A stretch of 9,554 bases of DNA from an uncultured Propionivibrio sp. (GCA_938040985.1 CALHZD010000147.1:1-9554), one strand, 5' to 3'. Positions 1 through 8,173 are shown, numbered from the stretch's first letter. Notes: generated by a model from the sequence alone, not told the origin. Numbers and translations are program-made.

Positions 1-540
1 CATCAAGAGGAGTTCCGTGGGTGGAAGTCAGCGCGCAGGCTGCGGCGATTCTCGTTTTTTTAGTTTTAGGGCATCAACGAACATCTCACCCTGAAACCCT
101 TGCAAACAGGTCAGAAAATATAAAACACGCTGAAACGCCCTAAATACAAGGGCTCCAAAACATCAAAAAAACATAAACCGAAGCGCTGCGCCCGACCAAC
201 TTTCTCAAACCGTGTAAATAGAGCATCTTCGAGCGCCTATCCTGAAGTCATTTATCCACGGGCGTTTCAGAAGGGCCGCACGCTAGTCCGCGTAAACAGG
301 ACATCATTGAACACCCTGCCCCGAAATCCTTGCAAACAAGCCAGAAAACATAAAATGCCCTGGAGCCCCCTAAATACGCGGGGCCCAGGGCATCAAAAAA
401 CATAAATCAGAACGCTATGCCCAACCAACCCTCTGAACCCCGCGTAGATAGGGCATCTCCAAGAGGGGTACTCTGAAGCCCTTTTAAACAGGGCGTTTCA
501 GCGGGGTATGCTCTGAGTTCCTTTATCCATGCGGGCTCCG
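1..540. repeat. Gene-free flank made of a degenerate ~230-bp repeat
   Basis: No plausible coding region lies in this stretch. Two long copies align at an offset of 229-231: roughly 66-270 and 296-501. Shared landmarks are CCTTGCAAACA at 98 and 328, CCTAAATAC at 139 and 369, CATCAAAAAA at 161 and 391, and GGGCGTTTCAG at 260 and 491. The copies are clearly diverged, with many substitutions and few indels. The first ~30 bases (CATC, AAGAGG, then GGAAG) resemble 224-250 and 454-480, so the window probably opens inside an earlier copy. A ~40-bp submodule is also tandem here: 465-501 (GGGGTACTCTGA...) resembles 503-538 (GGGGTATGCTCTGA...). The function is unknown. An old tandem duplication of an intergenic repeat is the simplest reading. 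Confidence 0.7.
343..393 (-). terminator. Strong hairpin, likely terminator of the def-fmt-htpX operon
   Basis: ATGCCCTGG (355-363) pairs with CCAGGGCAT (385-393), and after one bulged A (364) GCCCC (365-369) pairs with GGGGC (380-384). This gives a 14-bp GC-rich stem with a 10-nt loop. Read on the minus strand, the direction of htpX, the stem is followed by a T-rich stretch (TTTATGTTTTC). The plus-strand side is followed by A-rich sequence, so the polarity fits the leftward operon. It lies about 155 nt past the htpX stop, inside the second repeat copy. The equivalent place in the first copy (137-153) keeps only a 5-bp stem. The T tract is interrupted, so termination strength is uncertain. 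Confidence 0.5.
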
Positions 541-549
541 GCGCGCCCC

Positions 550-1404
550 TCAGTGGCCGCCGGCCGCCATCGCCCGCAAACGGGCGATGCGCTCTTCCGT
601 CGCCGGGTGGGTGCGGAACAGCCCGTCGATGCCGCCGCCGGAGAGCGGATTCATGATCATCATCTGCGCCGTCGCGGGGTGCTCTTCAGCCGTCGGCATG
701 GGAATATTCCGGGCATAGGCATCGATCTTGGCCAGCGCGTCGGCCAGAGCATTGGGGTCGCCGCTGATTTCCGCGCCACCGCGGTCGGCCTCGAATTCGC
801 GGGCGCGCGAAATCGCCATCTGAATCAGGCTCGCCGCCATCGGCGCAAGCAATGCCACCAGGATGCCGGCCAGTGGATTGGCCGGGCGTCCTTCGGAATC
901 ACGCCCGCCAAAGAACATGGCGAAGTTGGCCAGCGCTGAGATCGCGCCAGCCATTGTTGCGGCAATCGTCGAGATCAAAATGTCGCGGTGGCGGACGTGC
1001 GCCAGTTCATGCGCCATGACACCGCGCAGCTCACGTGCCGAGAGCAGCTGGAGGATGCCGGTCGTCGCCGCCACCGCAGCATGCTCAGGATTGCGGCCCG
1101 TGGCAAAAGCATTGGGCTGCGCTTCGTTGATCAGGTAAACACGCGGCATCGGTAATCCGGCGTTATGAGCAAGTTCGCGCACGATGCCGTAAAACTGCGG
1201 CGCCGAGGCTTCATCGACTTCCTGGGCGTTGTACATACGCAACACCATTTTGTCGGAAAACCAGTAAGCAAAAATATTCGCCACGCCGCCGAACAGCAGC
1301 GCCATCAGCATGCCCTGCGAGCCGCCGACATAACCACCGATGATGCCAAACAGCGCCATGATCGCCGCCATCAGGATCGAGGTTTTCAGCCAGTTGCCAA
1401 ACAT
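550..1404 (-). CDS. htpX: HtpX, inner-membrane zinc metalloprotease
   Basis: A 284-residue M48-family protease that degrades damaged or misfolded membrane proteins, acting in the inner membrane with a cytoplasmic active site. Visible features are an N-terminal hydrophobic pair of segments (about residues 8-47), the zinc-binding HELAH motif at 132-136 (His132, Glu133, His136), two further hydrophobic stretches (about 143-165 and 177-197), and the REFEAD motif at 202-207 that supplies the third zinc ligand. Length is normal for the family. The start at 1404 is chosen over the in-frame ATG at 1425 because the protein then begins MFGNWLKT, as HtpX proteins do, and a GGAGA ribosome site sits about 9 nt upstream. 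It is the last gene of the leftward operon, 92 nt after fmt. A weak GCGGC/GCCGC hairpin lies in that gap. The gene is by eye richer in GC than topB. Confidence 0.95.
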   Translation of the reverse strand: MFGNWLKTSILMAAIMALFGIIGGYVGGSQGMLMALLFGGVANIFAYWFSDKMVLRMYNAQEVDEASAPQFYGIVRELAHNAGLPMPRVYLINEAQPNAFATGRNPEHAAVAATTGILQLLSARELRGVMAHELAHVRHRDILISTIAATMAGAISALANFAMFFGGRDSEGRPANPLAGILVALLAPMAASLIQMAISRAREFEADRGGAEISGDPNALADALAKIDAYARNIPMPTAEEHPATAQMMIMNPLSGGGIDGLFRTHPATEERIARLRAMAAGGH

Positions 1405-1496
1405 GTGTTTTTCTCCGTCGTTCAAGCGGCGGAATCTGCCGCACCTGTCAGAAAATGGGGGGAAATATCAAAAATTCAAGGGATTCGGAAGACAGC

Positions 1497-2465
1497 TCAT
1501 GACAGAGCGGGCGACGAAAATACTGCGCCGCGCGCTACCGGCGTCCCGGCTAGAAACTGGGCGGCGGACAGGCGTTTTGCGCCGGCCTTTTGCAGCGCCA
1601 GCAAACACAACGCGCCTTCGCCGCAAGCCACGAGGATGCCGTTTTCCTTATCGGCGGACAGCACCGTGCCAGGCGCCGCCCCATGACTGCTGCCTTGGTC
1701 ACATTCCGCCACATCCACCGCAGCGCGGACTTCTGCGCGCCAAATCTTGATCGGAACGCCGTCCAGATGCGTCAGCGCACCGGGAAACGGATTAAAGGCG
1801 CGCACCTGGCGGGCAAGTTCTACGGCGGGCAGACGCCAATTAAGCACAGCCTCTGACTTTTCCAGCTTGGCGGCATAGGTCACACCGTGTCCGGACTGCG
1901 GCTGCATTGCCATAGGTAAATGCGCCAAGGCATCGACGATCAGACGCCCGCCCAGATCGGCCAGACGGTCATGCAGACTGCCGGCAGTATCATCCGGCGC
2001 AATGGTCAAAGCCTCCGAAAGCAGCACCGGGCCGGTATCCAGGCCGGCTTCCATCTGCATGATGCAAACGCCGGTTTTTGTATCGCCGGCAAGAATCGCG
2101 CGCTGAATGGGTGCTGCGCCACGCCAGCGCGGCAGTAGCGAAGCGTGAATGTTGAGGCAGCCGAAATGCGGAATGTCAAGCACGGCTTGCGGCAGAATCA
2201 GCCCATAGGCGGCAACCACCATAACGTCGGCGCCCACGGCACGGAGCCGCTCCTGCGCAGCGGTATCGCGCAGACTCACCGGCTGGAAAACCTCGATGCC
2301 CTGTTCAAGTGCAAAGCGCTTGACCGGCGAGGCCTGCACGGCCATTCCTCGACCGGACGGTCGGTCTGGCTGGGTCAGCACCAGTGCGATCTGGTACCCA
2401 GCAGCCTCGATAGCGCGCAGCGCATGCGCCGAGAATTCTGGTGTACCGGCAAAAATCAGCTTCAT
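1497..2465 (-). CDS. fmt: Methionyl-tRNA formyltransferase
   Basis: Transfers a formyl group from 10-formyl-tetrahydrofolate to the methionine on initiator tRNA, a cytoplasmic step of translation initiation. The 322-residue length matches the family. The N-terminal Rossmann-like catalytic domain opens with MKLIFAGTPEFS. The catalytic set is visible as Asn105, His107 and Asp143 (in NIHASLLPRWRGAAPIQ and GLDTGP), with the formyltransferase SLLP signature at 109-112. The C-terminal OB-like tRNA-binding domain runs from about residue 205 to 315 (NPFPGA near 245, PGTVL near 275). The ATG overlaps the def stop as ATGA. No clear ribosome site precedes it, so translation is probably coupled to def. 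Confidence 0.97.
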   Translation of the reverse strand: MKLIFAGTPEFSAHALRAIEAAGYQIALVLTQPDRPSGRGMAVQASPVKRFALEQGIEVFQPVSLRDTAAQERLRAVGADVMVVAAYGLILPQAVLDIPHFGCLNIHASLLPRWRGAAPIQRAILAGDTKTGVCIMQMEAGLDTGPVLLSEALTIAPDDTAGSLHDRLADLGGRLIVDALAHLPMAMQPQSGHGVTYAAKLEKSEAVLNWRLPAVELARQVRAFNPFPGALTHLDGVPIKIWRAEVRAAVDVAECDQGSSHGAAPGTVLSADKENGILVACGEGALCLLALQKAGAKRLSAAQFLAGTPVARGAVFSSPALS

Positions 2466-2965
2466 GCGGTAATTCGCGCCTGTTTAGCCAATCTGGTTTT
2501 GATGCGCCCGAGTTTGAGCGGCGAGAGGCGTTCAATGAATAGGATGCCTTTCAGATGATCGATCTCATGCTGGATGCAGACCGCAAGCAGACCATCGGCC
2601 GCCAGCGTCCGCGCCTGACCGTCGAGGTCAAAATAGCGAACAACAATGTGTTCGGCGCGTTTGACCTGTTCGTACACACCGGGGATCGACAGGCAGCCTT
2701 CCTCGCCGATCTGTTCGCCCTCGCTGGAAAGAATCTCGGGGTTGATGAACACCTGAAGCTGGTCCCGCGTTTCGGAAACATCAATGACAATAAGCTGCTG
2801 ATGCACGTCGACCTGCGTTGCCGCGAGGCCAATACCCGGCGCTTCGTACATCGTCTCGGCCATATCTTCTGCGAGGCGGCGAAGCACCTCGTCAAAATGC
2901 GTTATGGGCGCTGCGATTTTCTTGAGCCGGGGATTGGGAAAACGAAGAATGGGAAGTAAGGCCAT
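2462..2965 (-). CDS. def: Peptide deformylase
   Basis: Removes the N-formyl group from nascent proteins at the ribosome, the counterpart of Fmt. The 167-residue protein carries all three deformylase motifs: GIGLAATQ at 44-51, EEGCLSIP at 88-95 (metal ligand Cys91), and QHEIDH at 132-137 (ligands His133 and His137, catalytic Glu134). The start at 2965 gives MALLPILRFPNPRLKK, the standard deformylase N-terminus. The open frame continues upstream to 3073, but those 36 residues have no family resemblance. The ribosome site before the ATG is poor. It is first in the leftward operon and overlaps fmt by 4 nt. Confidence 0.97.
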   Translation of the reverse strand: MALLPILRFPNPRLKKIAAPITHFDEVLRRLAEDMAETMYEAPGIGLAATQVDVHQQLIVIDVSETRDQLQVFINPEILSSEGEQIGEEGCLSIPGVYEQVKRAEHIVVRYFDLDGQARTLAADGLLAVCIQHEIDHLKGILFIERLSPLKLGRIKTRLAKQARITA

Positions 2966-3192
2966 ATAAAAAGCTTGCTCAAATAAATAATTGCGTGCAG
3001 AATCCAATGGAATATCTAAGAATGACATCTGCCATATTTGCCGGATTCCAGATTTCCACCTGAATCTCCCCAAAAATCGCCGAAAATTTCATAGGCATTT
3101 GTTCAAAAGGGGAAACTTCAAAGGAATGGGCTGGCGAATAAAGGCATTGAGGGTTTTCAAGATATTGCCGATTGTCTAGTGAGGATAACACG
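2966..3192. promoter_or_regulatory. Divergent promoter region between def and the LysM gene
   Basis: This AT-richer 227-nt gap separates the leftward def operon from the rightward LysM-dprA pair, so both sets of promoters should be here. Leftward, a weak sigma70-like pair can be drawn: TTGGAT (3007-3002) and TATTTG (2985-2980) with 16 nt between. Rightward, I see no convincing -35/-10 pair. A GAGGA ribosome site at 3181-3185 precedes the LysM ATG. A short inverted repeat (TGGAAT at 3008, ATTCCA at 3046) is present but may be chance. Confidence 0.45.
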
Positions 3193-4248
3193 ATGATACG
3201 CCGCATTATATCTGCGCTCCTGCTCGCTGCGACCGCCACACTGTGCGTAGCTCAGGGAAAACCAGCCGAACCGGCTAACAAACCGATCGAACTCGCCAAA
3301 GCGGCGCCCCAACGATACGTTGTCGTTAAGGGCGATACATTATGGGATATTTCTGCGAAATTCCTTAAACACCCTTGGCGCTGGCCGGAAATCTGGCGGA
3401 TGAACCGTAAACAGATCCGCAACCCACATCGTATCTATCCGGGGGATGTCATCATTCTGAGTCGAGATGCTTCCGGCAGACCGTATCTGCGCAGGGAAAC
3501 GGTTAAGTTAAGACCAAAAATTTATGAAACACCCAACGATTCGGGGGCAATTCCGCCCATTCCGGCACACGTCATCGAACCGTTCTTAGCCGCACCGCTG
3601 GTCGTCGAGGCTGACGAAATCGACAAGCTCACCAATGCGCCGCGTATCATTGCCACCCAGAATGAGCACGTCATTGTCGGTAACGGCGATCTGGTTTACG
3701 CCAACAATATCGATCCGGACACGGCAATGTGGAATGTTTACCGCAGAGGCCGGCCGCTATTTGATCCAGCAGATGGAAAAACCGTACTTGGCTACGAAGC
3801 ATTCCATCTGGGCACGGCAAAGCAGGTACGTCCCGGCGAGCCGGCAACGCTTGAAATTCAGACCGCCAAACAGGAAATCGGCGTCAGTGATCGCCTCGCG
3901 CCGGCAACCAAGCCACCATTTATTGACTATGTTCCGCACCGGCCGGATGTGCAGATTGAAGGCCGTATCATTTCTGTTTATGGCGGCGTGGGCACGGGCG
4001 GACAAGGTTCGATCATTGCCATCAACCGCGGCGCGCGCGACGGCCTGGAAATTGGTCATGTACTGGCGCTCGAACGTAATCTGACCTTTACTGAGCGCGA
4101 TGAAAACGACGATAAAGTCAGCGTTCAGATTCCGGCAACGCGAACTGGATTAATCTTTATTTTCCGTACATTTGCACACATCTCGTATGCGCTGGTAATG
4201 CAGTCTGATGGCATTATCGAACAGAACGATTTTGTCAGAACGCCGTAA
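3193..4248 (+). CDS. Exported LysM-domain protein, probable peptidoglycan binder
   Basis: The 351-residue protein begins with a signal peptide (MIRRIISALLLAATATLCVA, likely cleaved after Ala20) and has one LysM domain at about 40-90. That domain shows the typical YVVVKGDTLWDIS opening, NPHRIYPGDVIIL closing, and an HPWRWPEIW insert. LysM domains bind peptidoglycan glycan strands, so a periplasmic cell-wall role is inferred. The remaining ~260 residues show no catalytic motif I recognise. Such proteins are commonly found next to dprA in betaproteobacteria. The ATG at 3193 is preferred because GAGGA sits 7 nt upstream. A TTG at 3172 in the same frame would add seven polar residues before the signal peptide. 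dprA follows after 30 nt, suggesting an operon. The precise function is unknown. Confidence 0.9.
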   Translation: MIRRIISALLLAATATLCVAQGKPAEPANKPIELAKAAPQRYVVVKGDTLWDISAKFLKHPWRWPEIWRMNRKQIRNPHRIYPGDVIILSRDASGRPYLRRETVKLRPKIYETPNDSGAIPPIPAHVIEPFLAAPLVVEADEIDKLTNAPRIIATQNEHVIVGNGDLVYANNIDPDTAMWNVYRRGRPLFDPADGKTVLGYEAFHLGTAKQVRPGEPATLEIQTAKQEIGVSDRLAPATKPPFIDYVPHRPDVQIEGRIISVYGGVGTGGQGSIIAINRGARDGLEIGHVLALERNLTFTERDENDDKVSVQIPATRTGLIFIFRTFAHISYALVMQSDGIIEQNDFVRTP

Positions 4249-4278
4249 TCAGCGCTGTTTTATGGATTCTGTGCGTCG

Positions 4279-5412
4279 ATGACGCTTGTTGAGGACTCGT
4301 CGCTGGACGCTTGGCTGCGCTTAACGCTCATACCTGGCGTCGGCGGCGAATCACAGCGTAAACTTCTCACCGCCTTCGGGTTGCCGGAGGCGGTTTTTTC
4401 TGCCGGGTACGATGCTTTGCGTTGTGCCGTCGGCGGCAAAACCGCCCGCCTGCTGCTTGAAGCCGATAATAGCCAGGCAGTTGCCGCCGCTCGCCAGTGG
4501 GCGCAAGCGTCTGACCAACATATTGTGACGCTGGCCGATACTGCCTACCCCCGCGCACTGCTTGACATTGCCGATCCGCCAACACTGATTTATGTACGTG
4601 GTCGGCTGGACTTGCTGCAACGCCCAGCATTGGCGATTGTGGGCAGCCGCAACCCGACGCCGCAAGGAATCAAAAATGCAGAGAATTTTTCTGCCGCTTT
4701 GGCACAGTCAGGACTGATTATTGTCAGCGGTCTCGCACTGGGTATCGATACGGCAGCACACCAGGCCGCGCTTTCTGTTCAGGGAGACACGATTGCGGTC
4801 ATCGGCACGGGAATCGACCGCATTTATCCGGCGCGCAACCTTGATCTTGCTCGCAAGATTGTCAAACAAGGATGCATCATCTCCGAATTTCCCTTGGGAA
4901 CGCCCGCTGTAGCTTACAATTTTCCTCGCCGTAATCGCCTGATTTCCGGCTTGGCGCGCGGCGTACTTGTCGTCGAAGCCGCGGCCGAGAGCGGCTCATT
5001 AATCACTGCCCGTCTGGCAGGCGAACAAGGCAAAGAGGTTTTTTCTATTCCCGGCTCGATCCATTCACCGCAAGCGCGCGGTTGCCATAAACTCATCAAA
5101 CAAGGCGCAAAGCTTGTCGAAACGGTGCAGGATATCTTGGAAGAGCTGGATTGGCATGATCAGTACAGCGAAAAAGACCAAGCAAGCGCTTTCTCTCCTC
5201 CGGCGCCTTCGGTTACAGCTACGGTTCAGGAAACACGGACAGATACAGATGAACTGCTGGCGCTGATTGGCTTTGACCCATGCAGCATTGATGAACTGGC
5301 TGCGCGGAGTGGCTTGTCTATCGAAATACTTTCGCAACAATTGTTACAGCTCGAACTCGATGGCCGTCTCGCCAATCTGCCCGGCGGACGATTTCAGCGC
5401 ATATCAGCATAG
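4279..5412 (+). CDS. dprA: DprA/Smf, DNA-processing protein for transformation
   Basis: DprA binds incoming single-stranded DNA and loads RecA during natural transformation, in the cytoplasm. The 377 residues show three parts. The first is an N-terminal helix-hairpin-helix/SAM-like region (LIPGVG near 17-22). The second is a large Rossmann-fold core, about 85-290, with VGSRNPT (121-127), SGLALGIDTAAH (150-161), GTGIDRIYP (176-184), NFPRRNRLISGLA (214-226) and GSLITAR (239-245). The third is a C-terminal winged-helix domain (about 322-377, DELAARSGLS...LELDGRL). Length and domain order are normal for proteobacterial DprA. It lies 30 nt after the LysM gene. The ribosome site is weak, so some coupling to the upstream gene is possible. 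The presence of dprA alone does not prove competence. Confidence 0.96.
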   Translation: MTLVEDSSLDAWLRLTLIPGVGGESQRKLLTAFGLPEAVFSAGYDALRCAVGGKTARLLLEADNSQAVAAARQWAQASDQHIVTLADTAYPRALLDIADPPTLIYVRGRLDLLQRPALAIVGSRNPTPQGIKNAENFSAALAQSGLIIVSGLALGIDTAAHQAALSVQGDTIAVIGTGIDRIYPARNLDLARKIVKQGCIISEFPLGTPAVAYNFPRRNRLISGLARGVLVVEAAAESGSLITARLAGEQGKEVFSIPGSIHSPQARGCHKLIKQGAKLVETVQDILEELDWHDQYSEKDQASAFSPPAPSVTATVQETRTDTDELLALIGFDPCSIDELAARSGLSIEILSQQLLQLELDGRLANLPGGRFQRISA

Positions 5413-5431
5413 TGGCGCTTTTCTAAACGGG

Positions 5432-5485
5432 CAGAGAATCCGTGTAAACGTTGTGTAAATATGCGCTGCTATTCTCTGGTTTTAT
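5432..5485 (+). terminator. Possible terminator after dprA
   Basis: CAGAGAAT (5432-5439) and ATTCTCTG (5471-5478) form a perfect 8-bp inverted repeat starting 20 nt past the dprA stop, followed by GTTTTAT. The 31-nt loop is long and the T-run short, so this is a modest candidate. The loop contains GTGTAAA twice, 11 bp apart (5442 and 5453), which could instead mark a protein-binding site. Confidence 0.3.
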
Positions 5486-5534
5486 AGAAGCCTACGTAAA
5501 GCCAGCAATTCAAAAACCCCAGATTTTCTAGCGC

Positions 5535-5564
5535 TTGCCAATCGCTATTGTCCGCTCTTATTAT
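5535..5564 (+). promoter_or_regulatory. Sigma70-like promoter for topB
   Basis: TTGCCA (5535-5540) and TATTAT (5559-5564) are separated by 18 nt, close to the sigma70 consensus in sequence and acceptable in spacing. Transcription would begin near 5571 and leave about 60 nt of leader before topB. Together with the hairpin after dprA, this suggests topB is its own transcription unit. Confidence 0.5.
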
Positions 5565-5629
5565 GCGGTCTGTTTGTGCCGGCAGATAATGAAGGCATCC
5601 TATATTTTCTTGTGTAGCAGCTTTACGCC

Positions 5630-8173
5630 ATGACTAAAAAACTGATTATCGCTGAAAAACCTTCAGTTGCCAGCGATATCGCCCGAGCACTCGGTGGATT
5701 CACTAAACGCGACGATTATTATGAAAGCGAGACGGCGGTCATCTGTTCGGCGGTCGGCCATTTGCTCGAACTGGTTTGCCCAGAAAATTATGAGGTCAAG
5801 CGCGGTAAATGGTCTTTTGCTCATTTGCCAGTCATTCCGCCGCATTTTGATCTCAAACCGATCGATAAAACGGAATCCCGGCTTAAACTGCTCATCAAAC
5901 TGATCAAGCGCAAAGATGTAACGAGCCTCGTCAACGCCTGTGACGCAGGCCGCGAAGGCGAGCTAATTTTTAACTATATCGTCCGCTATAGCAAAACAAA
6001 CAAGCCTGTCGAACGGCTTTGGCTACAGTCCATGACGCAGCAATCGATCCGCGACGGGTTCTCTAGATTACGTCCGGGCGCTGATATGCGCGGACTGGCG
6101 GATGCGGCTGTTTGCCGCTCTGAGGCCGACTGGCTGGTCGGTATCAACGGCACTCGTGCCATGACGGCTTTCAACTCAAAAACAGGTGGTTTTCATTTGA
6201 CGACGGTTGGTCGCGTACAGACGCCGACGTTGGCGCTATTGGTTGACCGCGAGGCAAAAATCCGTAAGTTCAAGCCACGTGCTTATTGGGAAGTTGAAGC
6301 GGCCTTTGTTTGCCTGGCCGGCGAATACCGAGGGAAATGGTTTTCCGAGGCATTTAAGGGTAAGGAAAACGACGAACATGCGCGCGCCGACCGCTTGTGG
6401 GATGAGGCCCAAGCTCTTGCTCTGCAAAAGAAATGTGAGGGCAAATCTGGTCAGGTTAGCGAAGAATCCAAGCCATCGACCCAGCTCTCGCCATTGCTTT
6501 ACGATCTGACCAGTTTACAACGTGACGCGAATGGTCGCTTCGGCTTCTCCGCCAAATCAACACTGGCGCTGGCGCAAGCCTTGTATGAAAAACACAAGGT
6601 ACTAACCTATCCGCGTACGGATTCACGCGCTTTACCCGAAGATTATTTGCCAACCGTCAAAAATACGCTGGCGACGCTTACCGGAGAAGGCGTTGGTAAA
6701 AGCCATGACGAGGCATTGATTGCTCGCTATGCACCTTTTGCACACCAGATTCTGGCGCGAAATTGGGTGGTGCCCAACAAACGTATCTTCAATAATGCAA
6801 AAATTTCCGACCACTTTGCCATCATTCCGACGACCCAAGCGCCTAAACACCTTTCTGAACCAGAACAAAAACTCTATGACCTCGTCGTCAAACGTTTTCT
6901 TGCAGTTTTTTATCCAGCAGCCGAGTATCTGCTGACAACCCGGATTACCCGCGTAGAAGGCGAACCGTTTAAAAGCGAAGGCAAAGTATTGGTTACGCCC
7001 GGTTGGCTCACGGTTTATGGTCGGGATCGTCAGGAAGGGGAGGACGGTAGCCTAGTCCCGGTTAAGGCTAAGGAAATCGTACGCACTAACGAAGTTTGTA
7101 TTCACTCAAATCAAACGCGCCCGCCCGCCCGTTATTCTGAGGCCACCTTACTTTCGGCCATGGAAGGCGCGGGCAAAACAGTCGATGATGAAGAACTGAA
7201 AGCCGCCATGGCGGGGCGCGGACTGGGCACCCCGGCAACACGCGCTCAAATTATCGAGAACTTACTAATCGAACAATATGTTCAACGTGAAGGTCGGGAA
7301 TTACAGCCAACAGCTAAAGCATTCTCGTTGATGACTTTGCTTAATGGCCTGGGTATTCCGGAACTGACAGCTGCCGAATTGACTGGAGAATGGGAATATA
7401 AGCTTGCGCGCATGGAACGCGGCGAAATGTCGCGCCCAGCGTTCATGAAAGAAATCTCTGCGATGACCGAATTGATCGTTGAACGTGCTAAAACCTACGA
7501 CAGCGATACGATTCCCGGAGATTTCGGGGAACTGAGGGCGCCATGTCCTAAATGCGGCGGACACATCAAAGAAACATACAAGAAGTTTCAGTGCCAGAAA
7601 TGTGATTTTGCGTTGTGGAAAATTGTCGCCGGGCGTCAGTTCGAGCCTGATGAAATTGAAACACTGATCACTGCGCGCGTTGTGGGTCCATTGACCGGTT
7701 TTCGCAACAAGATGGGACGACCGTTCAACGCCACAATTCGCTTGAATGCCGATAACGTACCGGAATTTGATTTTGGGCAAACCGGCAACAAAGACGATGA
7801 AAATGCCGAACCTGTTGATTTTTCTGGCCAGACAAGTCTCGGTATATGCCCCAAATGTAATGCCAATATATTCGAGTACGGCACAGCTTACGTTTGCGAA
7901 AAATCGATAGGAAAAAACCGGACATGTGATTTCCGCTCAGGGAAAGTCATCTTGCAACAACCTATTGCTCCCGAACAAATGCATAAACTACTTACAACCG
8001 GGCGTACCGATTTACTCAAGAATTTTGTTTCCGCACGTACACGACGGAAATTTTCTGCGTATCTAGTACGCGGCACTGACGGTAAAATCGGCTTTGAGTT
8101 TGAAAAAAAAGAAACTAAAGCCTCGTTACCAGCTAATAAAGAAAAAAATACGAAAAATGCAAAGAGTAAATGA
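5630..8173 (+). CDS. topB: DNA topoisomerase III (type IA), long form with zinc ribbons
   Basis: A type IA topoisomerase that cuts one DNA strand through a tyrosine link and passes another through, unlinking recombination and replication intermediates. The 847 residues run as follows. A TOPRIM domain has the catalytic Glu in AEKPS (Glu9) and DAGREGE (105-111). The central gate domains carry VGRVQTPTLALLVDRE (193-208), the catalytic Tyr327 in TYPRTDS, and GLGTPATRA (531-539). Two C-terminal zinc ribbons follow, with Cys639/642/655/658 and Cys740/743/756/766. A Lys-rich tail (about 826-847) ends the protein. It is longer than the ~650-residue E. coli TopB because of the zinc-ribbon tail. The second Asp of the usual TOPRIM D-x-D-x-E is Gly here, a variant I recall from other TopB proteins. 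TopA is the alternative, but the AEKPS start and gate motifs fit TopB better. The ATG has a weak ribosome site. Confidence 0.93.
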   Translation: MTKKLIIAEKPSVASDIARALGGFTKRDDYYESETAVICSAVGHLLELVCPENYEVKRGKWSFAHLPVIPPHFDLKPIDKTESRLKLLIKLIKRKDVTSLVNACDAGREGELIFNYIVRYSKTNKPVERLWLQSMTQQSIRDGFSRLRPGADMRGLADAAVCRSEADWLVGINGTRAMTAFNSKTGGFHLTTVGRVQTPTLALLVDREAKIRKFKPRAYWEVEAAFVCLAGEYRGKWFSEAFKGKENDEHARADRLWDEAQALALQKKCEGKSGQVSEESKPSTQLSPLLYDLTSLQRDANGRFGFSAKSTLALAQALYEKHKVLTYPRTDSRALPEDYLPTVKNTLATLTGEGVGKSHDEALIARYAPFAHQILARNWVVPNKRIFNNAKISDHFAIIPTTQAPKHLSEPEQKLYDLVVKRFLAVFYPAAEYLLTTRITRVEGEPFKSEGKVLVTPGWLTVYGRDRQEGEDGSLVPVKAKEIVRTNEVCIHSNQTRPPARYSEATLLSAMEGAGKTVDDEELKAAMAGRGLGTPATRAQIIENLLIEQYVQREGRELQPTAKAFSLMTLLNGLGIPELTAAELTGEWEYKLARMERGEMSRPAFMKEISAMTELIVERAKTYDSDTIPGDFGELRAPCPKCGGHIKETYKKFQCQKCDFALWKIVAGRQFEPDEIETLITARVVGPLTGFRNKMGRPFNATIRLNADNVPEFDFGQTGNKDDENAEPVDFSGQTSLGICPKCNANIFEYGTAYVCEKSIGKNRTCDFRSGKVILQQPIAPEQMHKLLTTGRTDLLKNFVSARTRRKFSAYLVRGTDGKIGFEFEKKETKASLPANKEKNTKNAKSK

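Noticed and set aside
31..61. GC-rich stretch followed by seven T as a terminator for a gene left of the window
   Set aside because: The best stem is only 3-5 bp and is separated from the T-run by several bases.
529..939. Open frame of 136 codons on the plus strand
   Set aside because: It lies antisense to htpX, has low-complexity Arg/Ala-rich content, and starts inside the repeat region. It is a shadow of a GC-rich gene.
2966..3073. N-terminal extension of def to an ATG at 3073
   Set aside because: The extra 36 residues do not resemble deformylases, while the ATG at 2965 gives the standard N-terminus.
3172..3192. TTG start for the LysM protein at 3172
   Set aside because: It adds polar residues ahead of the signal peptide, and the GAGGA ribosome site fits the ATG at 3193.
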